Source: Skeletonema tropicum (taxonomy: Eukaryota; Bacillariophyta; Thalassiosirophyceae; Thalassiosirales; Thalassiosiraceae). From it: a stretch of DNA of 64,000 nt. The position numbers were made by a program, and so were the translations under genes. Each line of letters begins with the position of its first letter. Positions within the stretch are counted from its first letter, which is position 1. A model generated the notes under the pieces. It did no database searches. It had not been told where the DNA came from and saw nothing but the letters and a program-made list of their open reading frames with translations. Below, in pieces: positions 1-9,680 of this stretch. The stretch spans positions 1,116,001 through 1,180,000 of the forward strand of contig CM074133.1 in assembly GCA_037178625.1 (NCBI GenBank), written 5' to 3'.

Positions 1-1
1 C

Positions 2-214
2 GGCAATGTTTTATCTTCTTTTCCTTCAGTTTCGCAAATGCAATCGGCAAGTGAGGAAGCCACTCTCAGAGCGGATAGCAAATACTCATCGGAGCTCAAA
101 ACCCGTGAGCCAGTGGAGGAGTTTGATGGAGCGACGTCATCGATCTTACGGCGGATCCACTCTGAGATCAAAATTGACTCTGTGCTGCTGAGCGACATGT
201 TGAACTGCCATTGA
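2..214 (+). CDS. 3' end of an unrecognised gene cut by the left edge
   Basis: The frame starting at base 2 is open from the window edge to a TGA at 212-214 and gives about 70 residues with a balanced, Glu/Ser-rich composition (for example the stretch KTREPVEEFDGATSS). The ATG frame in the same place gives an Arg/Ser-rich, less protein-like product, so I prefer the open-ended frame. No domain is recognisable and the start lies outside the window. The bases after the stop run into a hAT-like MITE at 302. It may be a true gene end or a chance open frame. Confidence 0.35.
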   Translation, partial: GNVLSSFPSVSQMQSASEEATLRADSKYSSELKTREPVEEFDGATSSILRRIHSEIKIDSVLLSDMLNCH

Positions 215-301
215 TCTTTCACGACTTCATTTATGTCAACGCAGAACGCAGTGAGCGGAAGCCACTTTTTGCTTTTTGCACAGTTTGATGTGGGGCTTGC
301 T

Positions 302-505
302 TAGGCAAACCGGGATAGCGGGCGCGTGGGCGTGCCCACAACACACCATGGTTTAAGGAGAGGCTTGAAAGGGGAATATTGGGGATTTTTGGTCGATAAA
401 AGGGTAATATTCGGGTATTTTGAGCTCATTTGTACCTGTTGTGGGCCCCACGTGGGCGCCGCCCACAACATACCATGAAAAGCGCCCACTATCCCGGCAC
501 GCCTA
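302..505. mobile_element. hAT-like MITE, copy 1 (204 bp)
   Basis: A short non-coding element bounded by TAGGC...GCCTA ends, with inner inverted arms built on CGGGATAG(C/T)GGGCGC and GTGGGC(G)..GCCCAC. It is flanked on both sides by the identical 8-bp word GGCTTGCT (294-301 and 506-513). Eight-base duplications and TAG/CAG-type ends are typical of hAT transposons. The same element, in the opposite orientation and with a different 8-bp duplication, lies at 12140-12353. No protein is encoded, so mobility would need a transposase from elsewhere. Confidence 0.85.
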
Positions 506-544
506 GGCTTGCTTAAGAAGTAGGTACTTACCATAGGTAGGTGG

Positions 545-602
545 GGGGTGGGGCTTTAGGTTATTTCTGTGCTACGGTGTAAACTACGTATCACTGGTAT
601 TC
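545..602 (+). repeat. Short dispersed repeat, copy 1
   Basis: About 58 bp beginning GTGGGGCTTTAGGTTATTTC is repeated with small gaps at 30959-31020, including the shared words TCTGTGCTAC and CACTGGTATT. The copy here abuts the left end of the DIRS-order element. The nature of the repeat is unknown; it may be the edge of an older interspersed element. Confidence 0.6.
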
Positions 603-648
603 TTGTTGCTTGAGGTTACATAAATATTTCTGTGCGAAGCAGGCCATA

Positions 649-908
649 CCAGAGCGTGGTCGCCACCTCGCGTTGGGAGAGATGAAGAGAAAAGACAATC
701 TTATTGGGACTCATTGCTATCTGACACCCGCGGAAGAGTTCTCATCGTCATCGCGAAAGATACAAAAGTTTTATTGCAGCAGTTCGGGTTCTTGATGAAA
801 ACCCGAAGCCCCTCAATACTATCGAGAACTCTACCTCTTATAAATCGATGCAATTGCCAACTCAGAGTCGAAGAGGCTTGTAACGAAGCTGCAGGCGATT
901 CTTTTTCT
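649..908 (+). repeat. Split direct repeat A1 (5' terminus of the DIRS-order element)
   Basis: 260 bp beginning CCAGAGCGTGGTCGCCACC and ending GATTCTTTTTCT. It matches 8312-8571 with only scattered single-base differences (for example GTTCTCATCG here against GTTTTCATCG there). It defines the left end of the element. The small open frames in it and in its copy are shadows of the repeat. Confidence 0.9.
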
Positions 909-2502
909 TTGTGCGTGCAATAAGGGGTGGGCTGGATTATTGTCCACAGGAGACCCCGCTGGCGGCTGGAATTTCATCGAGTAGGGGATAGGGTCCCGAA
1001 AACTCAGGTGAACAAGAGGGGGGAGTGGGCTCGCAAGGGTCCGGGCACATTGTCGTCTTATACGTGTAACGAAGGGCGAATTAACGTCCTACTTTCGCAC
1101 CCCCTAGTCCGTGCGTTGTCGCTTCCTCTATGGGAGTTGGTGGCGCATAGTCCTGCATACTCGTGGGATGCGGAGCTTTGTCTAATATTGATATTGCTCC
1201 AGGGCAAGACGAGAGAAAACGGTCAACGCGGGTTATGCCATTATGGAATGGGTAGTACGCTAGACCGTCGGCTACGTGTGTGGGTAACTGCACACTGGGG
1301 TCGCTATCGACTGGGTCTCTTGTCGGTCATCCTGGATTTAGGATGGCTTAATGTACAGTCAGGCCAGTGTGATGCCGGGTAACGCCGGGGACAGCACTGC
1401 CTATGTGATCGAGGGAAGTGAAAAGTGACTCTCGGGAAGCATGGGACACACGAGAGCGAGGCTTTGTAGGGAGCTAAGCTTTGACTCTACGATGTTTGTT
1501 TGAGTTTTGGCTATTGATAGCGCCAACTTTGGGTGTCGTTTGGTCGCTGCGGTAGAATACGCAGGGGCAACATTCAACTCCAATTGGTTAGCATTTGATC
1601 GCCACGGTAGGATACGTGGGGATACTGTAAACCCACCTATGGATGTCATTTAGTTGTCACATAAAGGATTTGTGAGAACACCGAGAGCGGGTTGACATAC
1701 CATTTGAGTGGCTGCGCAGGTTGTTAAATCGCTTGGACGGGTTTGGGTCGGTACGCATTTGGGTTTGAGGTAGTATCAGAGCTTGAGATCATTGATTGAT
1801 TGAGTTTTTGTTAATGAAAGCGCCAACTGTGGGTGTCGTTTGGTCGCTGCGGTAGAATACGCAGGGGCAACATTCAACTCCAATTGGTTAGCATTTGATC
1901 GCCACGGTAGGATACGTGGGGATACTGTAAACCCACCTATGGATGTCATTTAGTTGTCACATAAAGGATTTGTGAGAACACCGAGAGTGGGTTGACATAC
2001 CATTTGAGTGGCTGCGCAGGTTGTTATATCGCTTGGACGGGTTTGGGTCGGTACGCCTTTTGGGTTTGAGGTAGCAAGAGCTTGAGGTTTGAAACACCCT
2101 ATTGTGAGTATCCCTCCATGATCTTGGCTTGTGCTTGTCTACTTTGTTTGGTCTACTCACGTGGGAGTGAGAGATACCAGTATGATGTTTTTCCATCAAG
2201 CCCAAAGTGGTTAGCGAAAAATTGACCTGGGTCAAAGTGTCACAGTTACATCATGACAAGACATCGAGCTGATTCAAGCTTGGGGTGAGTTTGACAGTGC
2301 TTGGATACCAGGTATGCATCTATATCCTGTCATTCAAGTCAGTATCTCGGAATGTAGAAAGTGTGTGGAAACCATAACGCCCTAGCTAGTTTATAAATTA
2401 GTAGAAGTTATGAAGCGCATTTTCGGTTTGTGAAGGGTCTTGACACCCCCATCGGTCTTTCAACCTAGAATTTATTCAATCTGTATACTCTTAAGGACTA
2501 CC
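909..2502. other. 5' internal non-coding region of the DIRS-order element, with a 300-bp tandem duplication
   Basis: No convincing gene is seen. The block at 1501-1790 is repeated almost exactly at 1801-2087, an offset of 300 bp, so it is a recent tandem duplication. It includes the shared word GGTCGCTGCGGTAGAATACG. The 151-codon open frame at 927-1382 has no recognisable domain and is probably chance. Confidence 0.7.
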
Positions 2503-2800
2503 ATGTCGGAAGACCAACTCTACGCCACTGCTCTCAACCCCATGGTTGCTGAGTTTTGGGATGCTTTAGAAAGTACTCAGTGCGCATAGGATTGGGAGTG
2601 AATACCACGCTCATCAGTGGATCAACCATCCTAGAGTGTCTTCCATCCTTGCATTGTCAGCATTAGAGCATGAGGGGGACACGGTGGCTAGATTGGAAAA
2701 GGATATCGAGCAACTTAAGAAGGAAGTTAAGGGAGCGGGGGATAAGATGATGAGGTTGACCAAGAGGGTAGAAGCGATTGAAGGGAAAATTAACTGACAA
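2503..2800 (+). pseudogene. Broken N-terminal part of the gag-like protein, with a coiled coil
   Basis: An ATG at 2503 in a favourable context (ACCATGTCG) opens a frame reading MSEDQLYATALNPMVAEFWD. It stops at a TAG near 2587. In the next frame the coding sense continues with a clear heptad-rich segment (LEKDIEQLKKEV ... MMRLTKRVEAIEGKIN) ending at a TGA at 2798-2800. I read this as one coiled-coil gag-type N-terminus split by a frameshift near 2570-2590. A GT...AG pair at about 2806-2847 could be an intron leading into the downstream ORF, but the TGA comes before it, so this copy would still be defective. Confidence 0.5.
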
Positions 2801-2871
2801 GACAAGGTAAGAGGCAGCAGGGAGAGACCTCTTCTTGCCTTGTCTCAGATCAGTGGGGTTGTTAATCCGTT

Positions 2872-4098
2872 GTGGCAACCGCCTCGGCGGGCGAAGTTTT
2901 GGGGCCTGGTGATGAGACAAAGACTGGGGAAAAATGCACGAACAATTTAGCAGTGTCTCTGACCAGAAGAGGTAGAAGATCAGTGAGAGTGAGAGTAATT
3001 GGTGTCCATTCGGCGGCTTGGGGAGAGATGGCTGGTGCTTGGGGGGCTTCTGTATATTGTGTCGTGGGACTGGGGGGTAATGGACTAATCTCATTTTATC
3101 AACACATGAACCTTGTTAGTGTGGAGGAGGCTAAAAGTTTGCCACCTCATGGAAAATACCCTGGAGTAGTCTTGGCGACAGTGAGGGATAAAACAGATGC
3201 AGAGGTCGTTCAGGAGTTGATCAATTTGTGGAAGCCTTCGATAACCATAGCTGCCATGCCGGGAGATTGGGGAAGGCTCAAAGCGAATCGGGCTTTGCGG
3301 CAGGAAGGGAATACCAAGAAGATATGTATAAAGCTGACCCACGAACAAGTGGGGGGTGTAACTACTGGTGCCTGGAGGATTTGGTATGGAAGTAGGCTGG
3401 CTGAGGTTAGCGATGATGAGGACGAGTATGCCCTTACAGCATTGAGCAGAACTTTGCAGACTTCTTTGGATGACACCTTGGGTGGATTAAGACGACCGCC
3501 TAGGTCGAATAAAGAAGGAGACATTATCGATCGTGATAGTGGAGAAATCAAAACATGCTACGATGCCAATGGACTTGGACCGGACATCTCAGCGTTCAAG
3601 AGAGGGGAACGATCTTTCTGGGTCAGAGCTAAGTCAGTCAGGAGAGGTAGGGAGGGTCGAGTGTTGCGGATGGTTTCAGCAGCAGAGCTTTCTACTATAT
3701 GGGATTATGAATCAAAGCTGGAAAGCAAGGGACTTGGGGTTGATGCGGCTAGAGTATTATTTGAGACGAGGCTGCAATCACCGCCAGGTAAGATACTGCG
3801 GACCATGGGGCACCCGGCGTTTGAGAAGGTGTTGAGGAGGATGGTGATAAGGGAGCCACAGGAGAACGATGGAGTCAAGAATTCAAGGGGACTCACCAAA
3901 GATATTAAGGTGGGATCTCTAGAAAAGGTGATTGAGGTTCGAGTGGAGGCGAAGTTATCCGACGACGCACCAGTGGATTACAGTCTTTGGGCATTACCTA
4001 ATGAGAGTCCAGAAGAAGAGCGAGCGAGGCACGTATTGCGTCGTGTGGCGGTGAAGTGGTGGCTTCCAACATCGAAAGGGAAGCCAGAACCTGGTTGA
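2872..4098 (+). CDS. gag-like ORF of the DIRS-order element
   Basis: A 408-codon open frame directly upstream of pol; its first ATG is at 3028, so the proven initiator is either there or in the upstream exon-like piece at 2503. The product has no domain I can name. It has a hydrophobic glycine-rich stretch near residues 52-75, an acidic SDDEDEYALTAL patch and a basic, Arg-rich C-terminal half. Its 3' end overlaps the RT frame by 43 nt in another frame, as gag and pol commonly do in DIRS elements. Assignment as gag rests on position and length only. Confidence 0.55.
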   Translation: MATASAGEVLGPGDETKTGEKCTNNLAVSLTRRGRRSVRVRVIGVHSAAWGEMAGAWGASVYCVVGLGGNGLISFYQHMNLVSVEEAKSLPPHGKYPGVVLATVRDKTDAEVVQELINLWKPSITIAAMPGDWGRLKANRALRQEGNTKKICIKLTHEQVGGVTTGAWRIWYGSRLAEVSDDEDEYALTALSRTLQTSLDDTLGGLRRPPRSNKEGDIIDRDSGEIKTCYDANGLGPDISAFKRGERSFWVRAKSVRRGREGRVLRMVSAAELSTIWDYESKLESKGLGVDAARVLFETRLQSPPGKILRTMGHPAFEKVLRRMVIREPQENDGVKNSRGLTKDIKVGSLEKVIEVRVEAKLSDDAPVDYSLWALPNESPEEERARHVLRRVAVKWWLPTSKGKPEPG

Positions 4099-6560
4099 GA
4101 ACTCACCCGCACGATGAGAGAGACGTGGAGGCAGTGGAAGATATAGTTAGGCGGGTCAAAGCGGCTAGCTATTGGGAATGGCATCGGGGGAGTAGACTTT
4201 TCTTCTGGAGGTTTGAAGATGAGCAGTGGAGGGTTGATGCACGGGATGGGGTGGAGTTCTTTAAGACGGGAAAACCACCGTCTGGACTTTTCCCCAACGT
4301 ACCCTCGGAATCAAGGGAGGCAGAAATAGCGACTAGGAAGAAAATCTTCCAGCTATGGTTTCGGCGGTACCTCGAGGAGGGACCGGTGAAGTTAGTCATC
4401 CCGAGGTTTTCGATAGTAAAAACTACTGAAGGGGACGTTGTTACGGATATCCGCGTGATATGGGACTGCAAGGCAAATGGGCACAATGAAGTATTATGGG
4501 CTCCGGGATTTATGCTGCCTGGAGGAGATGATGGAGAAAATATGCTTGTGAAGTGGTTAGATCGGCCGTTATCTAGCTACTTAGAGGATGTTGACTGTGA
4601 AGTTGACTACAGTCAAGATGAAGGTGTTTACACCAAGTCGAAGCAAATTGACATTGATGTGGGACAGATGTTTTATAATTATCCCACGCATCCAAATGAT
4701 AGGATTTATTTAGGGGCAAGATTGATCACCACGAGACCGGGAGGGGGAAGAGAAGAGGAAAGGTTCTTGCGATTCGCACGGCTCCCGTTTGGAGGGAGAT
4801 GCTGTCCTTTCAATGCTTATCAGGGACAGTCTAGGATTCTAGAATTATGCGAAGGGGACAGGATGGATAGAGAAAATCCTTTTCAATGGAAAGAAGTACG
4901 ATTGAACCTCCCAACGTCAGAATTGTATGACCCTTCTTTGCCCCGAGTGATGCGGATTAGAGAGGATGGAGAATTGGCGACGATGCAACACACGTATGTG
5001 GATGACATCCGTGTGGCGGCGCGGGATTCTCCAGAACAACCCTTGAGATCACATGAGGCTGGTAGACGGTTGAAGCGTCGGATGAACTACTACGGAAATC
5101 AGGCAGACGAGAGGAAGTTTAGACCGCCTGTTCTTAACGCTGGAGCTTGGAGAGGTTTTATTTATAATACAGCTACACCTTTCCCTTTGAAATCGACTAC
5201 TGGTAAGAAGTGGACTAGATTCAGGGATGGGTTGAAGTGGATCCTAGCAAAAGCGGAAGTGGTAGAATTCATAGAAACAACAGAGCTTCGCCGGCTGGCT
5301 GGGTTGGGGGTACACATTACGGAAGTGTATCGAGATGCGAGATGTTATCTCAAAGGGTTCTTTAATGCGTTGGAGGCATTCAGATCGGATAGAGATGTGG
5401 ATGGGTGGAGACTTCAGACTGCAATGGATCAAGCTGCAAAATTGGAAGATGATGAATCCGGTACTGCTGAGGCTCAAGCTGATTACCCTGTGTTGACGAA
5501 GATCACTCCAGAACTGCTTATTCATACTCGGGCGCTGATGAAATTATTTCAGTCAGAAGTACCGTTGACACTGCCTATTCGACCCAGTCATAGGAACAAG
5601 ATTCGGTACTTCATAGGAGACGCCTCGGCGGAAGGATTAGGATCTGCTATCTTAAGTCCGGGAAAATTGTTGGCTGGACGAGAGGGTCTTTGGGACGAAG
5701 AGTTTGCTGGAGGCGGATCGAATCTGAGGGAGGCCCAGTGCCAAGTAAATCATTTATTGGCTGAGATTGAGGCTGGGATCCATGACGGGTGTGAAATCTG
5801 GGCTTTCTCGGATAACGCAGTTTGGTCGTTGGTGTTCATAAAAGGGATGTCATCAGCAAAGCATTTATTTGAGCTAGTACTGGAGTTGAAAGTAGCTTGC
5901 CACGAGCATGAGGTTTATCTGCGCACATGCCACATTTCTGGAGACTGAATGATTGCCACTGGAATTGATGGTTGGTCTAGAGGCGATAGGGACGCAGGGG
6001 TATCGTTGGGGCATGACCTGAGGGATTATTTACCTTTGGATAAGCCTGCGTTCGAGTGGCCTGGACAGGAGTTGGAGACTTGGTGTAAAGGATGGTTGGG
6101 GTCACAATACTCACCTCCGCTGAGGGCAGAGGCCTGGTACCGGGAGGGACATCTGCCAGGTGTCGATATCTGGGCTCCGCCACCAGCGGCTGGATTAGAA
6201 GTATTGAAACAGATTTCGAAATCGAGGCTAAAACGGATGGAACGAGTAGCTCACGTGTTCATCTGTCCTCGATTGTTGTACCAGGAGGAATGGAGGGGGA
6301 GGTTTGAGAAAGAAATGGATATTTGGTTTTTCCTTAACCATGGAGATGTTTGGACTCACGCTTGTTTTGAACCTCTTGTTATTGGATTATGTTTCCCTTT
6401 GAGCAGAGATCAATACCCTTGGTTGCTTCGACAAGACCGAGACAAGGTGGTGGAGATTGGCCGTAGCTTGTCAGAACTGTCAAAGACGAGTCACGTACAA
6501 GTCGGGAATTATCTGCGCAAACTATGGGCATCCCCGAGGGCCCTTCCCAGCGTGTCGTAA
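4056..6560 (+). pseudogene. pol: reverse transcriptase/RNase H of the DIRS-order element, interrupted by an in-frame TGA
   Basis: The frame encodes the RT palm with the catalytic YVDD at 4995-5006 (residue about 314), preceded by the conserved LPFGGRCCPFNAYQ region, then an RNase H domain (IGDASAEGLG, later FSDNAVWS). The RNase H domain ends HISGD, a TGA at 5946-5948, then MIATGIDGWSRGD. In DIRS proteins this is one motif of the form H-x-SG-x-R-MI-x-x-G-x-DG-x-SRG, so the TGA replaces a sense codon, probably by CGA to TGA change. After it the frame continues for 203 codons with DIRS-typical blocks (WAPPPAAGLEVL, HVFICPRLL, EPLVIGLCFP). The 3' end overlaps the recombinase frame. No ATG opens the ORF near 4056, so expression by frameshift from gag is likely in active relatives. 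Translation of this copy would stop after RNase H unless the stop is read through. Confidence 0.85.
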
Positions 6561-7929
6561 TGCTTGGTGTGCTAGGTGTTTCAAAGCACATCCCTTGGAT
6601 GATTTTGAGGTGAGATTACCGCAAGATTTTAACGGGGCTACGCTTGCTGAAGTAGAAGACGAGGTGAGGTTTAAGTATGCCCGAGCTGGGGATCATTTAA
6701 TCACTCCGTTCCAATGCCCCTGCTGTCAGAGTCAAAATATCAGGGGGAAGAGTTTGGTTCCCGGAGATGCAAGTGATGCTGCTTTTGAATCCCTATGCAT
6801 CCGAGCTTATTTGGATGCCTTCTGGTCGCGGTCTTCTAGAACCATTGCCAAGCATGTGACTGAGGTGGGGTTTTTGTTGAAGTACTCACGCGCGTTGGGA
6901 TTGGTCGCTCTACCTGACTTGGGACCATGGGAATTGGGAAAGGACATGGGGATGTTAACTGCCATCATGGTTCTCATGAGGTCCAAGGAACCTGGGAGGA
7001 AGAAGGGAACAACCGTGAAATTTGGGACAGCCAGACAAACGCGTTCTACGATGACAGTGCTGTGGGAAGCGTCTGCGGACAATGGCCAGGACTTGGTACT
7101 ATCTTCTGCGGCTAAAAGTGGTAGATACATTACCACGCTCAACCCCGCGGAAGGGAGGTGGTACCAGTATTTCACTCTGGGGATAGCCGCCCGGATGGGG
7201 GATGAAGTTAGACAAGATAGATCATACAGCTTGGCGGAATTGTTGGAGCTTCTCAGGATGTACGAGATGGAATGGGAAGAACTGAAATTTAGGATGCCCT
7301 TTCTGCACTTGGCGGCGTGTATGTTCTTGTTAGTCTCCTGTCTGGGAGGGATGAGAGGATATGAAGTGGTATGGACTGAGCTAACTGCACTAAGGCGGGA
7401 TGTGATGCAATGTGAGGAATCGGAAGATTATGAGGCTGTGTGTTGGCCTTTGGTCGGAAGGTTCAAGTTGGAGGATGGAAAGGTGGGGATCCATATTATC
7501 CCAATTGCTGGAACTACATCGAGATCTGGGATTCGGTTCTTTGAATGGACTCAGAGGTTTGTTGTGGCTTTGCATAGAAAGGGTATTACTGAGGGGTGGG
7601 CTTTTCAACGAGAGGATGGGTCCAGAGCTCTAGCTAGTGATTACAGAACCAATATATTTGAGAAACTCGAGAAGATACAGCAAAACTCTACCCTGATTGA
7701 GAAGGATGTGGATGTGTGGGAGGCGTATGGAGTGCAGCGATCTGGAAGAAGGTTCTTTGTCACTGAATGCCAAGTTCGAAAGATTCCGCAATCAGTGATT
7801 GAAGCGCAGTGCAGATGGAGGACTGAGAGAACCAAAGGGAAGCAGAGGGTTGCAAGGTTTATGATGCAGCTCTATTCGGAAGTTAGGAATATGAAATCTG
7901 TGTTGATACAACCATCAAAAGCTTTTTGA
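6457..7929 (+). CDS. Tyrosine recombinase of the DIRS-order element
   Basis: The 490-codon frame begins with a Cys/His-rich segment (CQNCQ ... CANYG ... CRNAWCARCFKAH), which may be a zinc-binding module, and a further CPCC. The C-terminal half looks like a YR catalytic domain: GGMRGYEV with Arg at about residue 300, a double Arg at 431-432 in the box II position, a Trp at 454 in QCRWR, and the likely nucleophile Tyr at 473 in MMQLYSEV. This is the enzyme that would join the circular cDNA to target DNA. No ATG is near the start of the open frame, and it overlaps pol in another frame. The stop is about 100 bp before repeat B1, as expected for a PAT/Ngaro-like element. The frame is intact. Confidence 0.8.
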   Translation: MAVACQNCQRRVTYKSGIICANYGHPRGPFPACRNAWCARCFKAHPLDDFEVRLPQDFNGATLAEVEDEVRFKYARAGDHLITPFQCPCCQSQNIRGKSLVPGDASDAAFESLCIRAYLDAFWSRSSRTIAKHVTEVGFLLKYSRALGLVALPDLGPWELGKDMGMLTAIMVLMRSKEPGRKKGTTVKFGTARQTRSTMTVLWEASADNGQDLVLSSAAKSGRYITTLNPAEGRWYQYFTLGIAARMGDEVRQDRSYSLAELLELLRMYEMEWEELKFRMPFLHLAACMFLLVSCLGGMRGYEVVWTELTALRRDVMQCEESEDYEAVCWPLVGRFKLEDGKVGIHIIPIAGTTSRSGIRFFEWTQRFVVALHRKGITEGWAFQREDGSRALASDYRTNIFEKLEKIQQNSTLIEKDVDVWEAYGVQRSGRRFFVTECQVRKIPQSVIEAQCRWRTERTKGKQRVARFMMQLYSEVRNMKSVLIQPSKAF

Positions 7930-8029
7930 AGGTGATAGTTTCAAGTCCTTGGAGTTGGGGGATGGACAAGTTATCATCAGGACAATTTCGGTATTTTGTG
8001 CAAGCAAGAAGAGGTGGAGGTGGAGGTGA

Positions 8030-8313
8030 CTACCCTACGTCACGGTACCCTGCGACATTGTTGGGCTTGTTTGTTATAGAGACGTCTCCCTGTCTAATTC
8101 AGACCAGGATGAGCAATACGTCCCCCTGGTTATGAACGAACTATGACGAAGCTTGATCACAATGAGTTCTTGTGAGCTGGCAATACCAGCCATGCGGACT
8201 ACTGGAGGTGTATTTGGGTGCGACCCTGACACACAATTTTTTGCCTACATACGATTGCATACGTAAGATAGTAATGAATTCTAAGAAGATTACTTTTCTC
8301 TAACTGATCTCCC
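8030..8313 (+). repeat. Split direct repeat B1
   Basis: 284 bp beginning CTACCCTACGTCACGG and ending CTGATCTCCC. It is repeated at 8593-8876. It overlaps the first bases of A2 by two C residues, which is how A and B become joined in a circular intermediate. Confidence 0.9.
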
Positions 8314-8571
8314 AGAGCGTGGTCGCCACCTCGCGTTGGGAGAGATGAAGAGAAAAGACAATCTTATTGGGACTCATTGCTATCTGACACCCGCGGAAGA
8401 GTTTTCATCGTCATCGCGAAAGATACAAAAGTTTTATTGCAGCAGTTCGGGTTCTTGATGAAAACCCGAAGCCCCTCAATACTATCGAGAACTCTACCTC
8501 TTATAAATCGATGCAATTGCCAACTCAGAGTCGAAGAGGCTTGTAACGAAGCTGCAGGCGATTCTTTTTCT
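8312..8571 (+). repeat. Split direct repeat A2
   Basis: 260-bp second copy of A1, placed between B1 and B2 with no gap to B1. The following linker 8572-8592 is C-rich (CCCACCCACCCTCCC). Confidence 0.9.
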
Positions 8572-8592
8572 CCCACCCACCCTCCCTGGTGC

Positions 8593-8876
8593 CTACCCTA
8601 CGTCACGGTACCCTGCGACATTGTTGGGCTTGTTTGTTATAGAGACGTCTCCCTGTCTAATTCAGACCAGGATGAGCAATACGTCCCCCTGGTTATGAAC
8701 GAACTATGACGAAGCTTGATCACAATGAGTTCTTGTGAGCTGGCAATACCAGCCATGCGGACTACTGGAGGTGTATTTGGGTGCGACCCTGACACACAAT
8801 TTTTTGCCTACATACGATTGCATACGTAAGATAGTAATGAATTCTAAGAAGATTACTTTTCTCTAACTGATCTCCC
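8593..8876 (+). repeat. Split direct repeat B2 (3' terminus)
   Basis: 284-bp second copy of B1; identity with B1 ends exactly at ...GATCTCCC, marking the right end of the element. The sequence after 8876 is unrelated to the sequence before 649. Confidence 0.9.
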
Positions 8877-9170
8877 TAGCATCTGGATGTACAGGTCTGG
8901 AGACTTGGACCTTTTACAAGACATTGTATCTGAATACCACAGATTTCCAGATTTGTCACTTGGTGAGTCACATAATTCGGTACCAGTATTTTAGTTATAT
9001 AAGTATGCTACTTGTCTACTTAAGAGAAAACAATACATACAGACCTATTTACTTGCACACAGTAGGACGGTACTTCATTACATATACGCAGATGAAATAA
9101 TCCCACCCGTGCTGATCATCGTGTCCTATTTTTTTACCACCTATTTTTTTACCATCACTACACCCTATTA

Positions 9171-9504
9171 GGGTGTCCAAGATGAGGTTAGGATTCCTAC
9201 TTTCCCACGTAGGATTCCCACGTGGGATTCTGAGGTGGAAATCTGGGTTCCAAATTTCCATTTGTGTCAAGCATCAAATTTCCACCCTCAAATTCCCACT
9301 TTCCGAGGGCCTGCGCGATACTCCCCGCACAAAATAAAAAAATGCGTAGGATTCTGAGGTGGGAAAGTGGAAAAGTAGAATCCTACGTCGACGTGGGATT
9401 CTGGGGTGGACGTAGGATTTTGATTTTCAGAACCCCGCCGTCGGCGTGGGATTCTGGGGTGGGAAAGTGGGAATTTGGGGTGGGAAAGTGGATCTTGGAC
9501 ACCC
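9171..9504. mobile_element. Small inverted-repeat element (MITE) with TA flanks
   Basis: Terminal inverted repeats GGGTGTCCAAGAT ... ATCTTGGACACCC enclose about 334 bp, with TA on both outer sides, as for Tc1/mariner-type insertions. The inside is made of degenerate short repeats of GTGGGATTCTGGGGTGGGAAAG type in both orientations. No coding sequence. An alternative is a longer-ended element starting one or two bases further out. Confidence 0.6.
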
Positions 9505-9680
9505 TATTCGGTAATGTTTTGAGGCCTTACGGGTACTGGGCCCAAGAGCAAAACGTTACTGAGGTAACGTTTTCAAAATGGTTGGGATAATGTAGCTTGT
9601 GGTCACCCCTACCACCGGGGGCTGGGCGAGACGAGAGAAGACCATCAGAGATGCTCTGCTCGCTGAGCCCCCGCCGCCCA

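Larger units (their letters stand above)
649..8876 (+). mobile_element. DIRS-order retrotransposon with split direct repeats (PAT/Ngaro-like structure)
   Basis: An 8.2-kb element with repeats in the order A1 (649-908), internal region, B1 (8030-8313), A2 (8312-8571), a short C-rich linker, and B2 (8593-8876). A1/A2 are 260 bp and B1/B2 284 bp, nearly identical. This is the split-direct-repeat layout of PAT and Ngaro elements, which insert by a tyrosine recombinase through a circular intermediate rather than by an integrase, so no target duplication is expected and none is seen. Inside, on the plus strand, are a gag-like ORF, an RT/RNase H ORF with a YVDD site and a tyrosine recombinase ORF. 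The near identity of the repeats suggests recent activity, but an in-frame TGA in pol and a broken gag start suggest this copy is defective. Confidence 0.9.

Noticed and set aside
927..1382. 151-codon plus-strand frame
   Set aside because: No domain, in the non-coding 5' interior of the DIRS-order element, and an opposing frame overlaps it; probably chance.
1772..1786. TAGTATCAGAGCTTGAG, like a retroviral primer-binding site for initiator tRNA
   Set aside because: It lies far inside a split-direct-repeat element that does not use an LTR/PBS system, and it is not next to any LTR.
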